Shown here in pieces: positions 55,900 to 63,908 of a stretch of 64,000 nucleotides of DNA. The stretch is taken from the NCBI GenBank assembly GCA_001314545.1, contig LIHN01000018.1, positions 124,001 through 188,000 on the forward strand. The letters run 5' to 3'. Each line of letters begins with the position of its first letter. The stretch's first letter is position 1. A program made the position numbers and the translations under genes. This stretch comes from Bacteroidetes bacterium HLUCCA01 (GTDB lineage Bacteria; Bacteroidota; Rhodothermia; Balneolales; HLUCCA01). The notes under the pieces are model-generated. The model was not told the origin of the DNA and did no database searches. It worked only from the letters and a program-made list of their open reading frames with translations.

Positions 55900-57612
55900 G
55901 TGTTCGACCTAAAAAAGCGAGAAATTACCGGCATCACCGTAGACGGCGAGTTCCTCAGACTGGCTACGCTGGAGGTGTCGCAAGACCTGGTCAAAGTTGT
56001 CAAACTGCAACGGGCGCGGCTACTCAGTCTTCCTGATGATCTGAAAGACGACCGGGATCGCGATGATCTGGACATTCCCGGAAATGATGAAGACGACGAG
56101 ACGGCTATCTTCGGGCTGTCGGATACGGAACCGGCCGGTCCGGGCGCACTGGAAGAGTCTCTGGATGAAGACTGGGATATGACCCAGGAGAACATTCCCG
56201 GCCTGGATGACAAGTCGAACGCTACGATCATGGCCGATCTGCTTCGCGAACACCTGCTGCAGAGCATTACCACCAGTGTAGCCATTCCCCTCAACCAGAC
56301 CCACCTGCAGCTCTTCAGCGATATTGATGTAAAAAAGCTCAGCCGGAAAAAAATAACGGCTACCCTGCATGAGCGTATGGAAACCATGTATGACCACCCC
56401 ATTGCGCCCGATCAGCTGGTGTGGCATCGGGTTAACGGCAACGGAACGCTGCTGGTAGGCTCTATTGAGCGGGATGTGTTTCCGGTGACGGTACTGGATG
56501 CGGCGCTTCCATTGTTTGACGGGAAGATCATGGTGAAAACGGTGCTGAGTGAAGAACTCATTCTGGCCGGACTGATTCGCACCAATTATACCCTGCTTGA
56601 CCACGAGTACACCTGCATTGTACATGTAGAAGAGAACAATACTACGCTTATTTTCATGAAGGGCAAGGAGTTTCATGCGGTTTTGCCCGTGATTAAAGAA
56701 GGCAGCAAAAATCAGCGGGTGGGCAGGACCATATTCTCCAAGATACTCTTTGAGGTAGACCGCGGTAAAATTCCAACACTGGATCGCATTGTAGTCACCG
56801 GGGATACCCTGGGCGGCAACCTGTTGCTTTTCCTGGCCGATCAGTTTATCGATGTGGAGGTCACTCCGTTTGAATATGACGGAGACAAATTTGATGTGGA
56901 TGCCACCCTGGACGATGATTACCGCGACTACCTCAAAGCCATTGGTATTGCCTGGGCAGGCAGCGACCATGCCAAAGCGGATTTCATACATCTCTCCTTC
57001 CTTCCAAAATATATTCAGGTTCGTCAGCAGGTATTCAAACTGGACTGGCACGGGTATGTACTTCTGGCCATGATTGCGCTTATGCCGGTGCTGGGTAACC
57101 ATTACTATCAGCTGAAAAAAGCGGACTTTGAAAGCAATCGGCAGACCATCCAGCTGCTTGACCGGCAGATTTCAGAAACCAGGGCCGTGACCACGGTAGT
57201 TGAGAATCTTTCGGCCGAGTACGCCCTGATGGAAGCCAAGGCCGGCGTACTGGATGAGCTGAGTGCCAATACCCTGAAATGGTCGCGCACCCTGCAGCTG
57301 ATTAACGCCGCTACTGAAGGCATCAACTCATTGTGGTTTACCAATTTTCAGGGTTCTCCTGAGAATCTGATCATACAAGGCACATCGCTGTACCGCGACC
57401 GGATTCCGCAGATCAGCAACCGGTTTCACCGGGCTACCCTGCAGCAGGTAACCGAGCGGGAAGAACGCGGTATCATCGTCTATGACTTTGTGCTTCTGGT
57501 AAACGAAGTGGTTGATGATCCCGACTTTTTCGATCCGGAAAAAGCAATCCTTCCCGAGCAGGTACTCGAGTTAACTGAAACAACCGGTACACGCGGTACC
57601 ATCCGGCAATAA
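55900..57612 (+). CDS. PilM-PilN fusion, alignment subcomplex
   Basis: The 570-residue protein, GTG start, seems to join two T4P proteins. Residues 1-360 are PilM-like (actin-like fold start EITGITVDGEFLRLATLEVS, later EYTCIVHVEENNTTLIFMKG and DRIVVTGDTLGGNLLLFLAD) with an acidic linker at 50-90. Residues about 358-570 are PilN-like: FIHLSFLPKYIQVRQ resembles the NLLP motif by which PilN binds PilM, followed by one transmembrane helix (about 386-405), a coiled coil and a ferredoxin-like domain. The fusion would fix the stoichiometry of a normally non-covalent pair. Confidence 0.75.
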   Translation: MFDLKKREITGITVDGEFLRLATLEVSQDLVKVVKLQRARLLSLPDDLKDDRDRDDLDIPGNDEDDETAIFGLSDTEPAGPGALEESLDEDWDMTQENIPGLDDKSNATIMADLLREHLLQSITTSVAIPLNQTHLQLFSDIDVKKLSRKKITATLHERMETMYDHPIAPDQLVWHRVNGNGTLLVGSIERDVFPVTVLDAALPLFDGKIMVKTVLSEELILAGLIRTNYTLLDHEYTCIVHVEENNTTLIFMKGKEFHAVLPVIKEGSKNQRVGRTIFSKILFEVDRGKIPTLDRIVVTGDTLGGNLLLFLADQFIDVEVTPFEYDGDKFDVDATLDDDYRDYLKAIGIAWAGSDHAKADFIHLSFLPKYIQVRQQVFKLDWHGYVLLAMIALMPVLGNHYYQLKKADFESNRQTIQLLDRQISETRAVTTVVENLSAEYALMEAKAGVLDELSANTLKWSRTLQLINAATEGINSLWFTNFQGSPENLIIQGTSLYRDRIPQISNRFHRATLQQVTEREERGIIVYDFVLLVNEVVDDPDFFDPEKAILPEQVLELTETTGTRGTIRQ

Positions 57613-57625
57613 CATCCTCCCGATC

Positions 57626-58498
57626 ATGTCATACGCTTTACGAAATACACTGATTTTGCTGGCTACCCTGTTGCTTCTGGGAGCAGGCGGATGGATATTT
57701 TTGCGGTTCAGTTTCGCCCAGGAAATTCTGGAGCAGGAGTCGTTGATTTCACAGAAGGAGAACGAGGTTTCACGACTGAGTGCGACGGCCGATAATTTCA
57801 CGCAGGTTCAGGAAATGACGAACACTATCCGGTTTGAACTGGAAAATCACAACAAGGAACTGCTGCCTTCGGCCAATGTAGCGGCCGTGTACGGATTTCT
57901 GGACCGTGTTAACCGGGGAAGCGCCTACACAACCATGAATTTCGCTTTTCGTGATTCGGTGCGCAACAACGACCATGGCTTGCTGCAGGTACGCCTCGAC
58001 GGAGACGGAACCTATCGGGCCCTGTTCAACTTTCTGACCATTCTGGAACAGAGTAAGCCCATCATTCGGGTGACCGATATCCGACTGGCCCCGGAGGGTT
58101 CTACCCGTGAATCGCTTAATCGTGTTCGTTATGAAATGAATGTAGATTTCTACTACGCACGGGGTGGAACACAAACCGACCCCGAAATGCTGGTTCGCAC
58201 ATCGGTACCGCGCCGACTGTACAATCCGTTTTACGCGCTGGTTCACGAAGTGCCGCCCAACGAAGATAACCTGGTTAACGTGGAACAAAGTCGTCTGGTC
58301 GGGCTTGTCCGCAGTGGTGCCTATATCATCGATCAGGCCAATGAGCTGCGTTTCATCCCGTTAGACGGTCCGGTTTACCTGGGTTCCATGATACGGGTAA
58401 ATATGAACGAACAAACGGCTGAATTCCGGCTGAATCGCGGTGGCATACGCGACCTTGTAGTGTTACGAATCAACGAATCGATTAATGAATCGGAATAA
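57626..58498 (+). CDS. PilO-PilP fusion, alignment subcomplex
   Basis: The 290-residue protein has one transmembrane helix (residues about 7-27), a coiled coil and a ferredoxin-like domain typical of PilO (to about residue 190). The C-terminal 100 residues contain YNPFYALVHE and SRLVGLVRSGAYIIDQANEL with GPVYLGSMIRVN, a beta-domain of the PilP/GspC homology type that contacts the secretin. PilP is usually a separate lipoprotein. It lies 13 bases after the PilM-PilN gene and 12 before the secretin. Confidence 0.68.
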   Translation: MSYALRNTLILLATLLLLGAGGWIFLRFSFAQEILEQESLISQKENEVSRLSATADNFTQVQEMTNTIRFELENHNKELLPSANVAAVYGFLDRVNRGSAYTTMNFAFRDSVRNNDHGLLQVRLDGDGTYRALFNFLTILEQSKPIIRVTDIRLAPEGSTRESLNRVRYEMNVDFYYARGGTQTDPEMLVRTSVPRRLYNPFYALVHEVPPNEDNLVNVEQSRLVGLVRSGAYIIDQANELRFIPLDGPVYLGSMIRVNMNEQTAEFRLNRGGIRDLVVLRINESINESE

Positions 58499-58510
58499 CC
58501 CCCCAGTTTT

Positions 58511-59755
58511 ATGATGAACGTTCTACCTACTTATTTCAACCGCGCTGTGCTGCAACTGCTGAGTATTTCGATGCTGCTTGCGCTGCCGGTCCAGTCTATT
58601 GCCCAGGATCGACTCCCCTTCCGGGAATTTACCAATCCGGACGAGCTGGTGACCCTGGGGCAGGAAACCTCCCTTTCACAGGCTTTTATCATACTGGGCG
58701 GGTTCAGTCGCAGTTTTGAGGACAAAATTCTCATCGACCGGTCTGCCACACCCGGATCCATTGGCATCAACATCCCCAGTATGCACTGGCGTCAGGCCCT
58801 GGATGCCATCGCCCGGGCCAACAACCTGCTGATTCAGGAACAACGTGAGTTTATTGAGGTTCTCCCGAACCGCATGCCAGAAGACGAAAACGGTGCGCAG
58901 TCTGAAACGCAGCCAACACCGGGACCGGCTGCCGGAGGTCCGGGGCCGGAGATCAATGCAACGCTGGATACACGTGAAATCGAAATATCGGCCATTTTCT
59001 TCGAGGGTAACCGGCGGATTCTTCGTGAAATCGGAATCAACTGGACCGCGATACAAGACGGGGTAGTCCGCGTATCCAATCTGGCAGCCGAAAGTGTATC
59101 CCTGGAGGCTCTTCAGGCTGAAATTGAGCCCCAGCGTCTTTCGGGCGACTGGGAAGTGGGGGCACTGCTAAACACGCTGGAACTGCTCAACGTAGGTGAG
59201 ATTCTTTCCAGCCCGCGAATTAAAGTAATGGATGGCCAGGAAGGAGATATTCAGGTAGGGCAGGATTTCTCCATCAAACAGCGTGACTTTGCCGGCAACA
59301 TTACCGATGCATTTTTCAGCACAGGTACCATCCTGACGGCTACACCCTACATTATGACGGACCGCGACACCTCCTTCATCTATCTGGACCTGCGCGTGGA
59401 GCGCAGTACGGCCAATCCGGATCCGGTCAGTACGATCATCAATAAGCAGGAAGCCGTGACCCAGGTGCTCTTGTACAGCGGAGAATCCACGGTTATAGCC
59501 GGACTGTACGAAACCGATGAACTGACCATCCGTCGGGGTATACCGTTCCTGAAGGATCTGCCCCCCTGGTTTTTCGGCTTGCGTTACATCTTCGGATACA
59601 ATTCCTACGAAACGGCCCAAAATGAGCTCATAATTGTGGTCAGAGCCGAGATTATCCCATCGTTACGCGAACGTTTCAACCTGGAACAGACTCCAACCAT
59701 TGATGTGCTTCGGGAGGGTCGCCAACGGTTAATTGAGGGTGCACAAAGACCCTGA
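58511..59755 (+). CDS. pilQ: Type IV pilus secretin PilQ, compact
   Basis: The 414-residue protein has a signal peptide (about residues 1-31, ending near SIAQ), an N0/STN-like domain (about 45-120, SIGINIPSMHWRQALDAIAR), a proline/glycine linker and the secretin domain with VGEILSSPRIKVMDGQEGDI, GTILTATPYIM, STVIAGLYETDELTIRRGIP and NELIIVVRAEII. It forms the outer-membrane pore. It is much shorter than usual PilQ, with no AMIN domains for peptidoglycan binding, so anchoring may rely on the PilP-like partner. Confidence 0.9.
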   Translation: MMNVLPTYFNRAVLQLLSISMLLALPVQSIAQDRLPFREFTNPDELVTLGQETSLSQAFIILGGFSRSFEDKILIDRSATPGSIGINIPSMHWRQALDAIARANNLLIQEQREFIEVLPNRMPEDENGAQSETQPTPGPAAGGPGPEINATLDTREIEISAIFFEGNRRILREIGINWTAIQDGVVRVSNLAAESVSLEALQAEIEPQRLSGDWEVGALLNTLELLNVGEILSSPRIKVMDGQEGDIQVGQDFSIKQRDFAGNITDAFFSTGTILTATPYIMTDRDTSFIYLDLRVERSTANPDPVSTIINKQEAVTQVLLYSGESTVIAGLYETDELTIRRGIPFLKDLPPWFFGLRYIFGYNSYETAQNELIIVVRAEIIPSLRERFNLEQTPTIDVLREGRQRLIEGAQRP

Positions 59756-60124
59756 TTGATGATATCCATCCCCTTTTTTGAAGCGCTGCCGGTTCTCCGC
59801 CGCTTTGAGGATACGGCAGATCCGCGTAGCCCGAATACACATTTCAGACTATTTTACGCAGGCAGCATTCCTGGGCGGTGGCATTCAGTACGCAGATACA
59901 CTGCTCAAATCACCGCAGGCACCGGCTGCATTCTTTGCGGAACAGATTGCAACGCGGCACACTGAGAATTTCTCAGGGCTTGAGTGCCGATGGGATGAAG
60001 TTAAAAATGACCGTGGTGAAGGCCGGTCGATCGGTGCCATCTGCATGCTACCCCGCCCCATACAAAAGCTTCTGGTCATATCACCGGTTTGAGTGTGCCA
60101 TTTTTGCGGTTAAAGCCGGATTGG
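59756..60124. other. 369-base gap after the pilus operon
   Basis: No gene I can support. Weak unconserved frames exist on the plus strand. A composite hairpin (CGGCAC ... GTGCCG enclosing CTGAG / CTCAG) lies at about 59955-59989 but has no T tract. The region may be the remnant of a lost gene or simply the 3' region of the convergent pilQ and NlpC/P60 genes. Confidence 0.3.
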
Positions 60125-60586
60125 CTACATAATCCTTCTCGAGCGCAGGTATCTTCTTGACCAATAGCGCTCATCCAGGCGGGAAACCATCGGCCCTCTG
60201 GAGGTGGAGGCGTGCAAAAAGCGGTCGCCATCCAGCATAATTCCTACATGATAGGTGTTACGTCCGGTCCGGAAAAAGACCATATCACCGGCCCGGAGGC
60301 GGGATTTCCTCACTCTGGTACCGGTACGCATTTGTTCCCGCGTAGTCCGAGGCAGGTTGATGCCAAACTGCTCGCGCATAACAATCATCACAAAGGCTGA
60401 GCAGTCCACACCGCTGCGACTCGTCCCCCCGAGGACATAAGGCGTTCCCTGCCAGCGATCGTGCATCTCCATGAGGCGGGACTCCACAGAGCGGGCAGAT
60501 TTTCGGGACGAGGCACAGGAGCCAATCAGCACCAGCAACAGCATTACCGCAACAGTGCGTAACAGCGTCTGCCGGGCCGCAATCAT
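60125..60586 (-). CDS. NlpC/P60 family lipoprotein peptidase
   Basis: The 153-residue protein has a lipoprotein signal with lipobox LIGSC (Cys near residue 24) and a complete NlpC/P60 domain: GTPYVLGGTSRSGVDCSAFV with the catalytic Cys, GINLPRTTREQ, GDMVFFRTG and YHVGIMLDGDRFLHAS with the catalytic His. It resembles MepS/Spr endopeptidases that cleave peptidoglycan cross-links. Its start is 3 bases after the metF stop, so the two are cotranscribed despite unrelated roles. Confidence 0.9.
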   Translation of the reverse strand: MIAARQTLLRTVAVMLLLVLIGSCASSRKSARSVESRLMEMHDRWQGTPYVLGGTSRSGVDCSAFVMIVMREQFGINLPRTTREQMRTGTRVRKSRLRAGDMVFFRTGRNTYHVGIMLDGDRFLHASTSRGPMVSRLDERYWSRRYLRSRRIM

Positions 60587-60589
60587 TGC

Positions 60590-61555
60590 TTACACCACGT
60601 TGCTTTGACCCAGCGGCAACGACTCAATCACATTGATAGCCGGCGAGGGATCACTCATAATGTAGAAATGCAGACCGGGAACCCCATGATCAAGCAATTC
60701 CAGGCATTGCTTACGTGCCCACTCCTGCCCGATACTGCTTGTACTTTCCGGATCAGCCGCGACCGCATCGCTCAGGTCGCAGGGAATGGAAAGATGAAAT
60801 GCCTTCGGCAGGGTTACCAGGTGGTTCGCCCGGGTGAGTACCTTCAGACCGGGAATGATCGGGATGGTGATACCCTCGGCCCGGCATTTATCCACAAATT
60901 CGAAGAAGACCTGGTTGTCAAAAAACATCTGCGTAACGATGTAGTCGGCCCCGGCTGCCACCTTATCCTTGAGTCTTTTAATATCCCAGACCAGATTCGG
61001 CGCTTCGTTATGCTTCTCGGGATAGCCTCCCACACCCACACAAAAATCGGTGTGACTGGCCTCCATGAGATCTTCCAGATAGATGCCCTTGTTCATATCC
61101 TTTACCTGGCGAACCAGATCGCTGGCATAGGTATTGACCGCCCGGTCCTTATGATGGGGCTTGGGAGCGCCGTGGTCGTCACCGCGAACCGCCAGTACAT
61201 TATCGATACCCAGATAATGCAGCTCGATGAGGGCATCCTCGGTTTCTTCCTTGGTAAATCCTTTACAGATAAGATGCGGCACGGGATCTACGTTGTAGCG
61301 GTGTTTGATGGCGGCACACAGTCCGATGGTGCCCGGGCGTTTGCGCTTGACCCGGCGTTTCATGGTACCGTTGCCCAGATCGATGTACTCGGCTTCGGCA
61401 GCATGGGAGGTAATATCGATGAAGGGCGGATTGAATTTCTTGACCCGGTCGAGTGCATCAAATACGTTCTGGATGCTGGCGCCCCGGCGTGGTGGAATAA
61501 TTTCGAAAGAAATGAGCGGCTCGGTCGCGCGATCGTAATGTTCGGTAACTTTCAT
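60590..61555 (-). CDS. metF: 5,10-methylenetetrahydrofolate reductase
   Basis: The 321-residue flavoenzyme makes 5-methyltetrahydrofolate, the methyl donor for methionine synthesis. Motifs include ISFEIIPPRRG (catalytic Glu), FIDITSHAAEAEYI, YLGIDNVLAVRGDDHG, and GADYIVTQMFFDNQVFFEFV, with PIIPGLKVLTRANHLVTLPK. The ATG at 61555 (MKVTEHYDRA) is preferred; an in-frame TTG at 61627 would add 24 unconserved residues. No SAM riboswitch was seen upstream, although one occurs 2 kb away before another gene. Confidence 0.94.
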   Translation of the reverse strand: MKVTEHYDRATEPLISFEIIPPRRGASIQNVFDALDRVKKFNPPFIDITSHAAEAEYIDLGNGTMKRRVKRKRPGTIGLCAAIKHRYNVDPVPHLICKGFTKEETEDALIELHYLGIDNVLAVRGDDHGAPKPHHKDRAVNTYASDLVRQVKDMNKGIYLEDLMEASHTDFCVGVGGYPEKHNEAPNLVWDIKRLKDKVAAGADYIVTQMFFDNQVFFEFVDKCRAEGITIPIIPGLKVLTRANHLVTLPKAFHLSIPCDLSDAVAADPESTSSIGQEWARKQCLELLDHGVPGLHFYIMSDPSPAINVIESLPLGQSNVV

Positions 61556-61701
61556 CGGCGGAAATGTGTTGTAGGGTAGATGGAAACTCAGACGGGTTAT
61601 GGGTATACTTGGCTTCCCGGCAGGCAAACGCCGGTGAAACCAACAAATGACCTTGCCAAAGCATCCCTAACTGAATAATCTACTAAAAATTTCGGGAAAT
61701 T

Positions 61702-62424
61702 ATGGAACTGTTAGTCAATATTGACCATATCGCGACCTTACGGAATGCACGCGGCGAGGGTGTGCCGGATCCGGTAGAGGCGGCCCGGATATGCGAAGAC
61801 AACGGAGCGGCCGGCATCGTGTTTCACCTGCGTGAAGACCGAAGACACATCCGTGATCATGACGTATATGCACTTCGGGAACACATCCGCGGTACCGTTG
61901 ATTTTGAAATGGCCGCCACCGATGAAATGCTGGGAATCTGCGAGAAAATTCGCCCGCATATTTGTACCCTGGTCCCGGAGAGCCGCCAGGAGCTCACTAC
62001 CGAGGGCGGACTGAACATGCGGATGATTTTTGAGGATTACCGTTCCCGCGTGATACCGCGACTGCTGGATACCGGTACTATAATCAGTCTTTTTGTAGAC
62101 CCCAATCCCGACGACATACAACGTTGCAGGGAGCTGGGCGTCCAGGCCATCGAGCTGCATACCGGAATGTATGCCAACGCCCGGAAAGCTTCGGTGGTGG
62201 AACATGAGCTTGAACGTCTGCGCGAAGCCGCTGAACTGGCGCACAGCCTTGGACTCATCGTGAATGCGGGCCACGGGCTTAACTTTACCAATACCACACC
62301 CTTCATCCGGGCGGTACCGCATCTGGCCGACATCAGTATCGGTCACGCGCTGGTGACCCATGCCGTGTTTCACGGACTGGCAACTTCGGTGCGCACCATG
62401 GCCGATATCATCAGCAAAGGTTAA
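61702..62424 (+). CDS. pdxJ: Pyridoxine 5'-phosphate synthase
   Basis: The 240-residue TIM-barrel enzyme condenses 1-deoxyxylulose 5-phosphate with aminoacetone phosphate to form pyridoxine phosphate. Characteristic segments are LLVNIDHIATLRNARG, DNGAAGIVFHLREDRRHI, FEMAATDEML, TLVPESRQELTTEGGL, AIELHTGMYANA and VNAGHGLNFTNT. The length is typical. It is 12 bases upstream of era. Confidence 0.96.
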   Translation: MELLVNIDHIATLRNARGEGVPDPVEAARICEDNGAAGIVFHLREDRRHIRDHDVYALREHIRGTVDFEMAATDEMLGICEKIRPHICTLVPESRQELTTEGGLNMRMIFEDYRSRVIPRLLDTGTIISLFVDPNPDDIQRCRELGVQAIELHTGMYANARKASVVEHELERLREAAELAHSLGLIVNAGHGLNFTNTTPFIRAVPHLADISIGHALVTHAVFHGLATSVRTMADIISKG

Positions 62425-62436
62425 CGGGTAAGGCTC

Positions 62437-63363
62437 ATGGATTTCATTGAACCCCCAAACGACGAGCTCAACGATTCGCCTGAGTTTTCGCCCGGGCACC
62501 GGGCGGGTTTCGTAGCGATTATTGGTCGACCCAACGCGGGAAAGTCCACCCTTTTGAACGCCATCCTGGAGTTCAAGCTGGCCATCGCCACGCACAAGGC
62601 ACAGACTACCCGCCATCAGATACTGGGTATCCTCAGCGAAGCGGCCCACCAGATGGTCTTTCTGGATACACCGGGAATCATCGAACCCGAATACAAGCTT
62701 CAGGAAGCCATGATGCAGGCGGTGGCGCGGTCGACCAAGGACGCTGATGTGCTGTTGCATCTGGTAGATGCTACCCGTCCGGCGGATGAAGAACGGGTCT
62801 GGAAATACATGCATGCTTCAGGAAAACCTGCTGTGCTGGTGATCAATAAAGTGGATGCGGCGGGCGATGAGGTCGTTGATGCGATTAAGGCGGCATGCAC
62901 CGCAGCATTTGCCTACCGTGAAATTGCAGCGATTTCTGCTGCCCGTGGTACCGGACTTGATGAGCTCAAAATGGCTCTGGGCCGACAATTACCGCTAAGT
63001 CCGCCGCTGTACCCGCCCGATCAGCTCAGCGAACACCCGGTCCGGTTCTTTGTATCGGAGCTCATACGGGAGCAAATATTCCTGCAGTACGCCCAGGAGA
63101 TACCTTACTCATGCACGGTCACCATTTCTTCATTCAAAGAGGAAGAAAAAATGGATCACATCCACGCCGAAATTATCGTGAACCGGGACTCACAGAAGGG
63201 AATTCTGATTGGTAAAGGCGGGATGAAACTAAAAAAATTGGGCACAAAGGCCCGCGAGCAAATCGAGCAGCTGACCGGCAGGAAGGCCAATCTTCAGCTA
63301 TTCGTAAAAGTCAGGGAAAAGTGGCGCGATAAAGACAGCTACCTGCGCGGATACGGGTACTGA
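62437..63363 (+). CDS. era: GTPase Era
   Basis: The 308-residue GTPase assists 16S rRNA processing and 30S assembly. It has P-loop GRPNAGKSTLLNAIL, the switch KAQTTRHQILGI, G3 DTPGIIEPE, G4 NKVD, G5 SAARGTG, and a C-terminal KH domain with IIVNRDSQKGILIGKGGMKLKKLGTKAREQIEQL. The N-terminus is about 20 residues longer than E. coli Era. It follows pdxJ directly. Confidence 0.96.
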   Translation: MDFIEPPNDELNDSPEFSPGHRAGFVAIIGRPNAGKSTLLNAILEFKLAIATHKAQTTRHQILGILSEAAHQMVFLDTPGIIEPEYKLQEAMMQAVARSTKDADVLLHLVDATRPADEERVWKYMHASGKPAVLVINKVDAAGDEVVDAIKAACTAAFAYREIAAISAARGTGLDELKMALGRQLPLSPPLYPPDQLSEHPVRFFVSELIREQIFLQYAQEIPYSCTVTISSFKEEEKMDHIHAEIIVNRDSQKGILIGKGGMKLKKLGTKAREQIEQLTGRKANLQLFVKVREKWRDKDSYLRGYGY

Positions 63364-63526
63364 CGGCAGGCCGGCGCTTTACGTGAAATTGCGAATGACG
63401 GGCTGCCAGCGCGGGTACGCACAGTATTCCTGCTTGCCACGGGACGGATTGTACGTGGGGCATATTCCGGGAATTCAGCCAGCGATTCGCCACAATTTTC
63501 ATCGAATCTGGATTGGCATAAAAAAA

Positions 63527-63560
63527 TTTTGTGCATGGTTTGAAAAAGTCCTTATACTTG
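63527..63560 (+). promoter_or_regulatory. Promoter of the Met/Cys leader
   Basis: TTTTG (63527-63531), 21 bases, TATACTTG (63553-63560) fits the Bacteroidetes consensus with one mismatch. The start would be at or within a few bases of the leader ATG at 63566, so the leader mRNA may be leaderless. Confidence 0.55.
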
Positions 63561-63565
63561 TAACC

Positions 63566-63625
63566 ATGTCAAAACAACAAAACACATCCATCGCCAAGCG
63601 AAGCTGTATGATGCTCTGTAGCTAA
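63566..63625 (+). CDS. Met/Cys leader peptide (attenuator)
   Basis: A 19-codon frame, MSKQQNTSIAKRSCMMLCS, ends TAA at 63623-63625. Near its end are Cys-Met-Met-Leu-Cys-Ser. The stop codon is one base before a 9-base segment that pairs with the 5' arm of the terminator. This is the classical layout of a transcription attenuator: a ribosome stalled at TGT ATG ATG leaves the antiterminator free, and one that reaches the stop masks it. The regulated amino acid should be methionine and/or cysteine. Confidence 0.7.
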   Translation: MSKQQNTSIAKRSCMMLCS

Positions 63626-63626
63626 C

Positions 63627-63687
63627 AGGGCTTTTGAAGTTTATGACATAATCAAAAAAGCCCTCCATTTCCTGCAGGGCTTTTTTT
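63627..63687 (+). terminator. Attenuator: competing antiterminator and terminator
   Basis: Segment A AGGGCTTTT (63627-63635) is a perfect complement of AAAAGCCCT (63656-63664) in segment B. Segment B (AAAAAAGCCCT, 63654-63664) is also complementary to segment C AGGGCTTTTTT (63676-63686). B:C with the T run to 63687 is an intrinsic terminator; A:B excludes it. Confidence 0.8.
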
Positions 63688-63712
63688 GTACCATGTTCTT
63701 TTGTTACTGGAA

Positions 63713-63846
63713 AGCTCTTATCAAGAAAGGCGGAGGGATCAGGCCCTGTGATGCCTTAGCAACCGCCCCGGTTTAACCGCCGGGGGTCAGGTGCTAAATC
63801 CTGCCCGGCTGGTGCATGCACTGGCTTGGGGAAGATGAGAGAAGCT
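63713..63846 (+). ncRNA. SAM-I (S-box) riboswitch
   Basis: The RNA shows the S-box core: CTTATCAAGAAAGGCGGAGG, GGCCCTGTGATGCCTTAGCA followed by ACC, the P3 hairpin, GGTGCTAAATCCTGC and GATGAGAG. Stem P1 pairs CTCTTATC (63715-63722) with GATGAGAG (63834-63841). The conserved kink-turn and SAM pocket segments are all present. It senses SAM and controls the terminator downstream. Confidence 0.93.
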
Positions 63847-63865
63847 GGATTTTATCTGTTAAAGT

Positions 63866-63908
63866 AAAAGCCTCTTCTGTCATCGTAAAAACGGAAGAGG
63901 CTTTTTTT
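63866..63908 (+). terminator. Riboswitch-controlled terminator
   Basis: AAAAGCCTCTTCTGT pairs with ACGGAAGAGGCTTTT and ends in seven T residues. The 5' arm (CTCTTCTGTCATC) partly matches the 3' strand of P1 (GATGAGAG), so P1 disruption could form an antiterminator when SAM is scarce. Confidence 0.88.

Noticed and set aside
56020-57102. Minus-strand open frame of 360 codons
   Set aside because: It is antisense to the PilM-PilN fusion gene and has no recognisable motif.
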